Below are positions 32,221 through 43,000 of a stretch of 47,753 nt of DNA, in pieces (positions within the stretch are counted from its first letter, which is position 1; every line of letters begins with the position of its first letter). Source of the stretch: Chlamydomonas sphaeroides (Eukaryota > Chlorophyta > Chlorophyceae > Chlamydomonadales > Chlamydomonadaceae); the NCBI GenBank assembly GCA_001662425.1, contig BDDC01000696.1, positions 1-47,753 on the forward strand, written 5' to 3'. The notes under the pieces are model-generated. The model had not been told where the DNA came from, made no database searches, and saw nothing but the letters and a program-made list of their open reading frames with translations. The position numbers and the translations under genes are program-made.

Positions 32221-35200
32221 ATGGCCGAGCCTGCAACATCCATCCCAAACAGCCAACCGCTATCAGCTGCAGCGCCGGGAGAGGACGGCACGACTGCGTC
32301 CATCCCCGGCATCGTGCGCGCCTTCCTCCGCCAGGACTACGCTCGCGTGGACCCGCAGCTGCCCGGGTGGCTAGATGTGCTATCATCGGTCGGGGCGGGC
32401 GAGTGCTGGCACAAGAAGAGCAGGCAAGGCCAGGGCAGGGGGCCAGGACGGGGGCTATGCCGCGTGTGACCCCGGGGGCCATGGCCGCCGGGGCGCCCAG
32501 CAACGCACGCCGCGTCTCCACTTCAAGGCAGCAAGCGCGCGACTGGTACTGCTGCTGGTACTGCTGCTCATATAGGACCGCACGAGGCCACTGATGTTAT
32601 GTTAGGCGAATCGCGGGCCTCTAAGCGGGTCGATCCCCCTTTCCTCTCCCCCGTGCTCATCGTCGTAGCTTCAAGGCGCATCTGTTTGAGGTGTACAAGA
32701 TCTGCAAGATCTGGGGGCAGGTGAGACCCGGACGCGTCCGTGAGCGCAGGGCCCGGCAAGCCGCCGCGGCCCTACCTGGCCTCGGGTTTGACCGCTGCTC
32801 CACACCCATGGGGCCTAGCCCACGACCCCCATGACCCACAGCCCCTGCCGGGGCCACCACCCCTCCCTGCCTCCCTCCCTCCCTGGGGACTCCAGGACGA
32901 TGACGTCACCAAGTGCGCCCTGTTCCACTCGGCCTACTCCAACTCGTACGTCAACCTCGCCATCTTCCAGGTACGGTGCCGTACCGCACCCCCAGGCAGG
33001 CGGGCAGGCAGGCAGGCAGGACCGCAGCGTGCTGCTGCCCACATGACCCACATGACCCACATGACCCACATGTCGCTGCGCCTCCTCCTGCTCCCTTCGC
33101 TTGCCTCTGCTGCAACCCCCGCGCTGTGTTGAGGGGCCCCGTATGCTTGCACTGCCGGTCTCCCTCGCCCGGCTCCTCACCCGGCCGCCTGCTGGCGCCG
33201 TGGGCTGCCTGTGTCGCCCCTTATAGGAGCGCGCCGACCGCGAGCGGCTGAGCTCCATCGTGGGGCAGTCCGCCGAGGAACTCATCCACACCTTCTGCAT
33301 CGTACCGCGCCACAACCTCGTGTACGACGACCTGCTCGCCAGGTACGGCAAGGGCGCCGTACGGGTACGGATGGCGTGCTGCGCACGGCGCCGCTGCTCC
33401 TTGTGCCGGCCGGCCTGTGCTCCGCTAGGAGGGTCCACACAACAACCGGAGTGAGGGGCCGATCGCCGCCTGGCGCAACGCTTGCACACTGCTGGCTGGC
33501 CGGCAGGGCGCCCAGCGCGGAGGAGATGGCGGCGGCGCTGGCGGCGGACGCGGCCGCGGCCGAGGCCGGAAAGTGCGGCGGCGCGGCGGAGGCGGCGGTG
33601 CGCGGCGTGCTGCCGGCCGAGGGCGTCACTGTCAAGCACATCAAGGTGCGGCTCCGCGGCTCCGCATTGCAACGCCGCAGCCCCCGCTCACGCCCTGCCG
33701 GTGCCCTTACTCGCGCCCTCTCGCTCTCTTGCGGTCTGCCTCCGCCCACCTGCCTCGCACCCCGTGCGCTCCCCCGCGCCACGATGCCTCCCCTCGCTGC
33801 CCAAACGTCTGTTCCGGTGTTGGCTGACTCGTTCGCTACTCCCTCGCTGCCTCCCCTCGCTGCCGCCCCAGACCGGCGAGCCGCTGCTGGTGGACCGCCT
33901 CACGGTGGCGCGCTTCCTGGCCATGACCATGGCGGACTTTGCGGAGCAGCTCTTCTCGTGGCAGGTGGGCTGGTCGAGCTGGGTTGGGCGAGCTAGATTG
34001 GGGCCTGTCCAGCAGGGCCCGGGCCCAGCGGGGCAGCAGGCGGGCTCTACGGTACTCAGCCGAAGGGGCGTCAGGAACCCCCGGGCCGCCCTCCGGCAGC
34101 TGGCTGCATTGCGAGCTTTGGAGTTGACCAACTGGTTCGGTCATCCTTTGATATATGCCATGCCGCTGCTGGCCCCCTGGCGCAGGACGCCATGTTCGAG
34201 AACGGTGACGGCCGGCTGCTGTACGCGGGCGCGAACCACGGGTCGCTGTGGCCCGGCCCCTGCAAGCCCGGGCTGTGGCACTCGGCGCTGTCGCGCATGG
34301 GCGCGCTGCTGCGGCACGCCTGCGTGGACGCAGCGGGCGAGCCGCTGGTGCCGCTGCCGCCCGTGTTCGAGCGCTGCAGCCAGGTGGGGCCGGGGCGAGG
34401 CGGGAGCGGCCATGGGCGTGGGTATCAGAGCCGGGAATGGGCGTGTGCGTGCGGCCCGCCGAGCGCTGCAGCCAGGTGGGCTCGGGGCGGGGGCCAAGGC
34501 AAGGACCACAGCCGAGTCCTGGGCCAGGAAGCCCGGCGCCCGGTGGGTGGCTCAGGGCCAGGGCCAGGGCGGCCAAAGCTGCCCATGCACCCCTGCACGG
34601 GGCGCTGCGCTGGCGACTAGCAGCCGGCCACCAAGCACCCACGCCCGCCGCGGACCAACCATGCACGCCCTGCCGCTGCCGCTGCCGCCGCCAGGTGCTG
34701 ACGGAGGCGGACCAGCTGCTGGCTCGCGACGCCTACTGGCAGGCCGTGTGCGAGCACACGGAGCCGGGGCAGCACGACGAGGCGATGCGGCTGCTGCGCA
34801 CCGCCTGCTGGCACAACCCGCACGTCGCGGGTGGGGGCAGCGGGGCTGGTGTGGGCCCGGCAGCAGCCCTGGCAGGGGCCCTCTCGTACAGCTGGGCACG
34901 GGGGACGGGGGCGTCGTTGCACGCATACGGGCCGCAGGGGTGGCGGCCGAGGTTGCTGCGCTGGGGAGGCGTCGAGCGGCGAGGTGCCTGCTGGACGCGC
35001 GGTGCTGCGAACAACGCATGCTGCATCACCCCCTCACGTGTGCCGTGTGCTGTGTGCTGTGTGCTGTGTGCTGTGCCCTCGCCGCCGTGTGCCCGCTGCT
35101 GCCGCTGCCTCCCGTGCAGAGCCGCACGTGTTGCTGGCGCAGATCCACGCGCAGCGCGGGGAGTGGGCCGAGGCCGGCCGGCACGCGGGCCGCGCGCTGC

Positions 35201-35400
35201 GGCTGTTCTGCGAGTGGGGCACGGCCTGGGACAAGCGCATGCCGTGGGAGGCGTGGGTGGCCATGAGCCGCGTGTTGGCGCACGGCGCAGCGCAGCGGGT
35301 GTGGCCGGTCACCCCCTTCGGCATGCTCAACCTGGGGCTGGTGCCTGGGCTGGGGGAGGAGTACGAGGTGGAGGGCGAGGGGCAGGCGGAGGGGGCGTGA
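32221..35400 (+). CDS. DUF6817-family protein, 430 aa, 9 exons
   Basis: Exons: 32221-32423, 32669-32720, 32896-32970, 33227-33342, 33507-33645, 33872-33964, 34186-34383, 34695-34830, 35120-35400. Phases match throughout. Residues ~68-148 carry SFKAHLFEVYKICKIWGQDD, CALFHSAYSNSYVNLAIFQ, and IVGQSAEELIHTFCIVPR. This H...FHS.Y pattern is what I recall for the DUF6817 domain of plants and algae; its biochemistry is not established, and the His pair is reminiscent of a metal-binding helical fold. Residues ~195-337 hold a further conserved-looking part (LTVARFLAMTMADFAEQLF, PGLWHSALSRMGALLRHA). The C-terminal ~90 residues have a TPR-like helical pair (LLAQIHAQRGEWAEAGRHAG). The first intron has a GC donor (AGCAG|gcaagg) required by phase. 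The gene is nested between the two inverted oxidoreductase copies. Confidence 0.85.
33040..33075. repeat. Intronic 9-bp tandem repeat (cacatgacc) in the DUF6817 gene
   Basis: Four near-perfect copies of cacatgacc in intron 3, ending in cacatgtcg. Confidence 0.92.
34459..34492 (+). repeat. Duplicated end of DUF6817 exon 7 with its donor, inside the downstream intron
   Basis: The segment gagcgctgcagccaggtggg followed by ctcggggcggg repeats the true exon-7 end and donor at 34368-34400 (ERCSQ, then gtggggccggggcg). It sits 92 bp downstream in the intron. Confidence 0.85.
35038..35082. repeat. Intronic (gtgtgct)n microsatellite
   Basis: About five copies of a gtgtgct/gtgccgt heptamer in the last intron of the DUF6817 gene. 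Confidence 0.85.
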
Positions 35401-36417
35401 GGGGTGGGTGGAGGACGGTCGGCCAGCGGGCCTGCGTGTTGACATGATTTTTGGGCAAGGTGAGCCGCGTGTGCTGTGGGATTGTCGAGCGGACGGAATC
35501 GGTTGTCGGGCCGCGATGCCGTGATGTCGTGGTTTGGACTGTTGGTGAGGTAGGCTGAGCCGGCAGCGGGAGGCGACGGCGGGGGTTGGCTGGCTGCCGT
35601 GGCTGAGGTTGGCGGCGCCGGGAGGGCGCTGACCGGCCCTGAAGCCCTGACGGGGCTAGCCAGGCTGGCGATGTGGAGGGGAGGGTGCTGCCAGGTCCTG
35701 TGACATGCGTGACGGAGGCCCCGGTGTTGTGTTCTTGCCGTGAGGATGAGATCAGGAGGTCGATGAGGTGGCGTACAGGTTGGGACGGGAGCCAACAGCC
35801 AAGCAGGCGACACGTGCCTGTGGCTTCAGGGTGCACGAGGTTTGTCAACCCGGTCGCGGCGTACGAGCGGGGAGGCTTGGGACAGAGCGCAGGCGACACG
35901 TGCCTGTGGTTGGCGGCGTGCGAGCAGGGAGTACCGACTTGGCATGTAGCATGTGCAGGCCAGCTTGGTTTGAGGCCGAGACACGGCCACGCCGCGCGAC
36001 CAGATCGGAAAGAGGAAATGGATGCCTCAGGCCAGTAGCGTTGGCAGTGGCTTTGACCGGGGGCGGGCGGGGGTGGGAAGCGGTCGCCCAGGCGTGACCA
36101 ATGGGTCGGCCCGTGGTCCCGTCGCACTGCTCGGTGTCGCTCCGCTGGCTTGCCGTTATTTCCTGACTGCACGTTATTGCTGAGCCTTACCTTAAGGCCG
36201 ACGTCGCTTGCGGTCGCGCCCTTGCTCGGCGCTCGCGACAGCTTCGCAGCACCCTCGCAGCGAGCGCACCGGCTGCCACGGCGCGTGCGCGCCTATCGAC
36301 ATGGCAGAAGCCTTTCCATCACTGCCTGGGTTCGTTGGGTGCTGGCAGCCGTTGCCCGTGATTCTGCCCGGTCTCCCTAAGCCCTCTCCTGCACCGTCGT
36401 CCTCCCCTGCTTGCCAG
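35401..36417. other. 1-kb region upstream of oxidoreductase copy B; no certain gene
   Basis: Contains two direct copies of a ~20-bp segment with ggcgacacgtgcctgtgg (35808 and 35892), about 85 bp apart. A possible non-homologous first exon for copy B begins at the ATG at 36301, but its only phase-compatible donor (gttgcc) is weak. No homology to copy A exon 1 or its upstream region was seen. Confidence 0.45.
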
Positions 36418-38989
36418 GTCCATCGTCATCTGCGGGGGCGGCATCATCGGCTGCGCCACCGCCTACTACCTTGCCAGCAAGGGCCTGGCGGAGCGCGTCA
36501 CGGTGGTGGAGCGGGAGCAGCCGGCGTGCGCGGCGTCGGGTGATGGGGCCGGAATGCAACTAGACGCCCGTGGTGCACGGGTCGATGGCTTCAGCGCTCG
36601 CCGACTCCCGCCCTTACCGTTTCCATGCCCACGTCACCCAGGCAACGCGGGCGGCTTCCTGGCCCTGGACTGGAACGACTCGTCGGCCGTGGGTCCGCTG
36701 GCGAGGCTGTCGTACGGCCTGCACCGNNNNNNNNNNNNNNNNNNNNNNNNNNNNNNNNNNNNNNNNNNNNNNNNNNNNNNNNNNNNNNNNNNNNNNNNNN
36801 NNNNNNNNNNNNNNNNNNNNNNNNNNNNNNNNNNNNNNNNNNNNNNNNNNNNNNNNNNNNNNNNNNNNNNNNNNNNNNNNNNNNNNNNNNNNNNNNNNNN
36901 NNNNNNNNNNNNNNNNNNNNNNNNNNNNNNNNNNNNNNNNNNNNNNNNNNNNNNNNNNNNNNNNNNNNNNNNNNNNNNNNNNNNNNNNNNNNNNNNNNNN
37001 NNNNNNNNNNNNNNNNNNNNNNNNNNNNNNNNNNNNNNNNNNNNNAGGGATGGGAGGGCCCGGCCGAAAGGGCCACCGCACCAGCTGGGCTGCTGGGAGG
37101 GGGGGGGTTGGGGTCGCCCCGACGAAGATTAGCCGCAGGAGGTGGCGGCGCAGCGGCGCCGTGCCTGCCCCTGCTGGTGGAAGGGCCTTGGCTGCGACCG
37201 ACCGCTGCCGGACGCTCCGCACGCGCCCCTAGGTGGAAGCGACGGAGAAGGCGCCCGCCCACAGCAGCGGCGCCCGGCGGACGCGCGGCTGCGAGCAGCT
37301 GCCCCACTGGGTGGACGGGCACGTGGCGCGAGCGAGTGTGGGTGTGGGTGTGGGGGCTGCGAGCGAGGCAGGCAGGCAGCGTGACCGGGCGAGCGCTGCT
37401 GGCAGCGGCGCGGACGCTGGGGGCCGCGCGGCGAATGCATGAAGGCGTGCTGCTGGCGTTCTCGTATGCTGGCATGTCGAAGGGCGAGCGCTGGGGCAAT
37501 GAAGGGGAAGGCGTGAGCCTGAGAATGAGGCGCAATTGCCACCCGCACCGCCCGTTGCCCCCCTTCCTCCTCGCCCGGCCCCGCCCCGCCCCCGCCCACT
37601 CAGTCCCTGGGCGGCCCCAGCAGCACGGCCCAGGTGCACCCCCGGCTGCTGACACAGGCGCTGCTGGACGAGGCGGTGGCCCGGGGCGCGCGGCTGGTGC
37701 GGGGCTGCGTGCAGGGGCTGAGGGCGGAGGCGCCAGCAGGAGCAGGAGGCGGCAGGGTGGTCACGGGTGCGTGAGGGGGAGAGCTGGAGGGAGGGCTGAA
37801 GGAGGGAGGGACGGCCTCTTGCAGGGCGCCATTGTCAGGCGCGTGCTCAACCTCAAACGCGACCCCGCTGTCGTCTCTCTGCCGCAGGCGTGGTGGTGGA
37901 TGGGGCGGTGCTGCCGGCTGACGTGGCGGTGGTCGCAATGGGGCCCTGGTCCGACGCGGCCAGGGAGTGGCTGTCCGCCGAGGCCTCCGCTCCTTCCTCC
38001 GCTGCGGCTCTCAGCAGCAGCAACACACGTCGCTCATCCCGCCATCGGCCGGGGCCTGGCGCTGGCGCCTTCTCCATGCCACCCATCACGGCCGCCAAAG
38101 CGCACAGCGTCGTCCTCCGCCCCGAGCGGCCCGTGAGCGGCCACATGCTCTTCACAGGCTTCAAGTACGCGTCAGGTGGGCGTGCTGGGGGCATAGGGTC
38201 CTGGCAGCAGTCCGTGGATGCGTCATGGTCGCCTGCGCCCACGTCATCTTCCCCCGCCCCTCCAGGCCGCAGCGTGGAGCCCGAGGTGTACCCCCGCCCC
38301 GACGGCACTGTGTATGTGTGCGGCGAGCCGCAGGCGCTGCCCGTGCCGCCGGAGCCGTCGCAGGCAAGTTGAAGGGGTTGTGCTGGCAGGTGCGGAGGCA
38401 AACCAAGGGCCCTGCCTGCAAGCGCGTTGTCACGGTGATCTGTCCTGACCCATGACGCGGCATGTTTACCTTCGCCGAATCCCACGGCCAGGTGACTGTG
38501 GATGCGGCTCTGGCGGACAACATCCGGCGGGTGGCGGGGAGCCTGGCCAGCTGCCTGCGTGAGGTGACTGGGGGACGGCCGCTGCCTAATTGCAACCGTG
38601 CCTACCTCACGGGCTACATGCAGGAAGGGATTGTTGCTGGAACGAGCGGCCGTGTGCGCGGGAGCGGGCCCTGGGTCCTGTCAGGGTGCCCAGATGCCTT
38701 CGACCGCGTGCTTGCGCTCGGGGGGCTCTACCCATGTGCCCCCACCTTCCCTCGACCGCAGGCTCCCCTGGAGTCGTCGCAGGCCTGCTACCTGCCCCTC
38801 ACCCCCGACGGCCTCCCGCTGCTGGGCCCCGTGCCTGGTCTGGGCGGCGCCTTCCTGGGCACCGGCCACTCGTGCTGGGGCATCCTCAACGGCCCCGCCA
38901 CGGGGCTGCTGCTGGCAGAGATGATCGCAGAGGGGGCGGCCACGTCGTGCGACGTGGCCGGACTCAGCCCGGAGCGGTGCCGCGGCTGA
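36418..38989 (+). CDS. TDA3-like FAD-dependent oxidoreductase, copy B; first exon not found, exon 3 interrupted by an assembly gap
   Basis: Exons readable: 36418-36539, 36642-36726 (cut by Ns), 37233-37337, 37604-37766, 37888-38175, 38266-38363, 38492-38563, 38762-38989. Exons 2, 3, 5, 7, 8 and 9 and several introns are nearly identical to copy A; the 90-bp intron after exon 6 is the same. It has the same GGGIIG, GGNAGGFLALDW, MGPWSDAAREW and GTGHSCWGILNGP motifs. Differences are clustered: exon 4 is 35 unrelated-looking codons around a shared LPxWVDGH core, and exon 6 has a longer Ser/Arg-rich stretch (95 instead of 77 full codons) after AAREWL. Homology to copy A stops at the exon 2 acceptor, so no ATG exon is assured. 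It may be functional with a new first exon, or a 5'-truncated paralog. Frames of all readable exons remain open. Confidence 0.82.
36727..37045. other. Assembly gap (319 Ns)
   Basis: A run of N removes the end of exon 3 of oxidoreductase copy B and the start of the following intron. Sequence on both sides aligns with copy A, so the missing part should encode the equivalent of QLAEELGAERLGYRTVHTLQ. Confidence 0.98.
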
Positions 38990-40083
38990 TGGGGGATGAA
39001 AGCGAGGACGGGGCGCTGTACGATGGGCTTGGGGCCCCCGTGGCCGTCCATTGGTGGCCCATGGCTGGTGGCGCTGGAGCGGATGTATGCTGGGACATGG
39101 GGTACTGAGGTATCGAGGTGTTGTACGAAAGGGCCGGCCCGCCCCAAGCGGCGGCGCAGGTACGGCGAAGGCACCCGCCAGCGCCGGCGCTGCTTTTCAA
39201 TCAAACGTAAATGGGGTGTGGTTGTGTGTTGGGGCAATCCGTAGTGGTAGTGGATTCGCGCTGGACTCATGGGCAACGGCGCTGGCCAGGGCATGACGCT
39301 AGGCAGCTGTATGCTGCCGAGTGGCTAGCGCCGGCCTGGGGCTGAGCGCACGTTGCCGCGTGTTGCGTTATGCGTGGCACGTTATGGCACGACGACGTCA
39401 GCGGTGTCGACTCGCCCGGGAGCGAGAGGTCGCCAGCACCGCACAGTGCCTGCTGCGCATGCGCGGTGTTTCACTTGCGGTTGCGGTTGCCCCTGCCGCC
39501 CACGGTCACCACCGCCGCCCACTCGTGCACGCAGCGCCGCCCACTGGCGCGTGCAGCCACACACGGCCTCGCCGCGCTTCGCCGCCGCTGTCAGCCCCGA
39601 CATCCAGCTCCGGCAGGCCCCGCCAGGGAGCGCCGCTCGAGGCCCGCCCCCAGCAGGCCGGCCTCCGACGCCCGACCTCGGAGCATACCCTCGCGCCCCC
39701 CCACCGGCTCTGAACTCCTCCGCTGCGTCACGCCATGCGTTCCCACGTCCGGTCCCCCAGCCAGCCGCCTGCTGCTGCCCTGCCTCCCCCCAGCAGGCCG
39801 CTCGAGGCCCACAGCTAGCTCGCCTCCAGCGCCGCAGCCCTGGCCCCCGCTCCGCTCGGCACGCAGCCGCCGTCCACACCGGCCAGCAGGTGCCAGAGGC
39901 CTCCTCCCCTCCCTCCCTCCCCGCGCCCCTTCCGTGCACGCACCTTACGCGTGGTGCGTTGCGCCTTCCTTCGCTCACACACAGGAGCACGGGAGCCGAG
40001 GCTCGCAGGCCCGCATCCGTCGCCTACTCCTGCCTCGTACATCCGCCGCTGCTGCGCATCCTCCTCTCACGCCCTCCTCCCCC
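38990..40083. other. 1.1-kb convergent intergenic region, no gene recognised
   Basis: Between the stop of oxidoreductase copy B (+) and the stop of the ABC transporter (-). About 40 bp after 38990 match the 3' flank of copy A. The rest is C-rich, with long open frames on the plus strand but no motif or credible splice structure. It probably holds both 3' UTRs. Confidence 0.5.
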
Positions 40084-43000
40084 TCATGTGGAGGCCATGG
40101 ACAGGTTCTGCACACTCATGAGCTCCGCGTAGTGGCTGCCGGGGCGCTGCAGCATCTCGTCGTGCGTGCCCACCTCCACAACCTGCGGGGTTGGGAGGGG
40201 TGGGGAGGGGTGGGCGTGCCATGGGAGTAACGAACGAGTTGTGAACCTCCGAGCGTAAGCCCGGGCCCAAAGCTGCCTGGGCGGTGAGGTGAGGGTGCGG
40301 GCGTTGGGAGGGGAGGGGTTGGGAGGGGAGGGTGCGGGCAGCATGCGGGTGAGGGGGCTGGCGTGCCAGGAGGGGTGAGGGGACAGCGGCGGGCGGGGCC
40401 GCGGGCGCGCCGGCGAGGCGCCCGCCGATACCTTCCCCACATCCCCACGTGTCTCCAGGCGGCCCACGCCACGTCCCACGCACCGCTCCGTTGCGCATGA
40501 CCACGATCTGGTTGGCGGCCTGTGAGGGCAGGTGGGGAGGCACCGGGACGAGAGGCAGGGGCGGGCAGTCAGGAGCCGGCGAGATGCCTGCGCCCTCTAT
40601 AACCGCAGCCGCACCCTTCCCCCGCACCTGCAGGGCGGCCACCCCGCCTCCCGTCTCCAGCCTGCCGCCTGCCGCCCTTCCGGCCCCAGGCGCACGCGCA
40701 CCCCCGCTCCCACAACCCCCCGCCCCGCCCTTCCCTCGTTGCACCCCCTCGCCATCCTCCCCCACCCTCCCCTCGCTCCTCCCTCCTCCCGCCCCCGAGC
40801 CCCCCCCCCTCCCGCACCTGCACGGTAGCCAGCCGGTGCGCAATGACCAGCACGGTGCGGCCCGCCACCAGCCGGTTGATGGCCTGCTGCACCAGCCGCT
40901 CCGACAGCTGCGGCCGGCGGGCGGGGCACGGGACGGCGCGGGCGCGGGGGCACGCGGGTTCAGGTAGCGACAAGGCGCTTGGGGTGCCGGCGGCGCACCG
41001 CCCATCTAGGCCAGGAAGCGCCGGCGCGGCGCTGCTGCTGCGACTCCCAGCCGCCACAAACTCTGGGCGCAAGCCACCGCCGTAAACCTCTGTCCCCGCT
41101 CGCCGCCTCGCCGCCCCCCAATGTGCGCCCAAGCGCCGGCCCCTGCCCGGCCCGCGCACCACGTCCAGGGCGGAGGTGGCCTCGTCCAGAATGATGATGG
41201 GCGAGTCCTTGATGATGGCGCGGGCCAGCGCGATGCGCTGCCGCTGGCCGCCTGGTAGGCAGCGGGGGCAGGGCAGGGCGGAGGGTGTGCGCAGGAAGGC
41301 AGGCCGGAGAGAGCACACGGCACCGCCCCGCTGCCGCTCAGCCGGGCTGCCGCCCCATCCTGCTGGCCTCTGCCTCCCGCCCCTGCCTTCCCCCGCCCCT
41401 GCCTCCCGACCCTCAGACCCTCCCGCAGCCCTCCGTCCTCACCCGACAGCAGCACGCCGCGCTCGCCCACGACGGTGCGGTAGCCGTCCGGCAGGCGGGT
41501 GATGAAGTCGTGGGCGTTGGCCGCCTGGGCCGCCAGCACGATGTCCTCCATGGTGGCGTTGCCAAACGTGCCTGGGGTGGGCGGGGGATGCGGCCGGGCG
41601 TGTCAACATGCGGGGGTGGGACGCCGGCCCGATGGCGTCCATGCGTGTGGCGGGGGGACGTGCTCCTGGCTAGGAGGCGCCTGGGTCCCCAGGGACGCCG
41701 ACAGAGAGACAAAATGGAAGGACCAGGAATCGGACCCAGCCTGGTACCAGCCGTAGCGCGGCTTCGCTCCCGCCTGCCTGCCTGCCCGCCGTCCGGCCGT
41801 CCCCACGCACCGTACGCGATGTTGTCGGCGATGGTGCCGCTGAACAGCACCGGGTCCTGGCTGACCAGGCTCACGGCCTTGGCCCACTCGCCGCGGCTGA
41901 AGGACGAGATGGGCTGGCCGTCCAGCAGGATCTCGCCCTGGAGGGTTGGAGGGAGGCAGGGAGGGAGGCACAGGGAGTGGGAAAGAGGCCCTGGCCCTGG
42001 GTGTGTGACCTCCCACGACACAGACGTGCCGGCCCCGCCGCTGAGCGCTTGGCGGGCGGCGCGCTGCAAGCCACTGGAAGTCTGGACTGCAACGTCCTCG
42101 GTGGCTGCGGTCCTAGACGGTTGGGCCCGCGCACAGGGCACGGCGCCTGCAGCCCCCTCCCTCCCTCCGGCACTGCGCCGTCGCACCGCCCAGCCCAGCA
42201 GTGCCCCCTCGCCCTCCATTGCGCCTCGCCCTTCCCCCGCGGGCCGCCGCGGCCGCACCTGCTGCGGCTCGTAGAAGCGCGACAGCAGGTTGGCGATGGT
42301 GGACTTGCCTGCGGGCGGTGGGAGCGAGCGGGGCACCAACGGGGTCGGCAGCCCACGGGGGCTGCGCGATGCTGCTGCTGGGGCTTGCGGCGCCACGGCA
42401 TGGCCCTGCAGTAGCCCTCATCCTCTCCCCTCCCCGCCGGCCCCTGCTGCTGCACCAGGGCAGCGGCCGCGGCTCACCCGCCCCCGACAGCCCGACCAGC
42501 GCCGTAGTGCGGCCGTGGGGCAGCGTCATGTTGAGGCCCTGCGGGTGAGGCGCGGTAGGGGTGGCAGGGGCGGTGCAGGGCAGCACGACGTGAGGTGTGC
42601 GGGTCCCCTGTGCTGACACCCACCATCGCCCCCACGCCCACACGCCGCCACGCGCTGCCCTCACTGCCACCCTCCTCTGACCCACAACTCCACCCCGGGC
42701 CAGCCCCGGGCCGCACCCGCAGCACGACGGCGTCCGGTGTGCGGTCCGGACCAACACACGAATTGCCCGTGCACCATCACCGTGCGCCTTTCCTCACCAA
42801 GCAAACGCCACCCTCCACTGCCCCACCACCCCGGGCCAGCACCCGGGTCCCACCTGCAGCACGGCGGCGTCCGGGCGGGCCGGGTACGCGAAGTGCACGT
42901 TGCGCAGCTCCAGCCCGCGGCCGCGGCGGGCCGCCATCACCGCCTTCTCGCCGGCGGCGGGGCCGTACGGCTGCGGTGCGGGAGGCAGGCACGGCAGCAC

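Noticed and set aside
36503..38136. Long open frames spanning the N gap
   Set aside because: They exist only because Ns contain no stop codons; the real exons are defined by alignment to copy A.
29515..38989. Copies A and B as simple allelic duplicates from haplotype assembly
   Set aside because: They are in inverted orientation around a different gene, with divergent exon 4 and exon 6 islands and different upstream sequence. Not fully excluded because of the gap in copy B.
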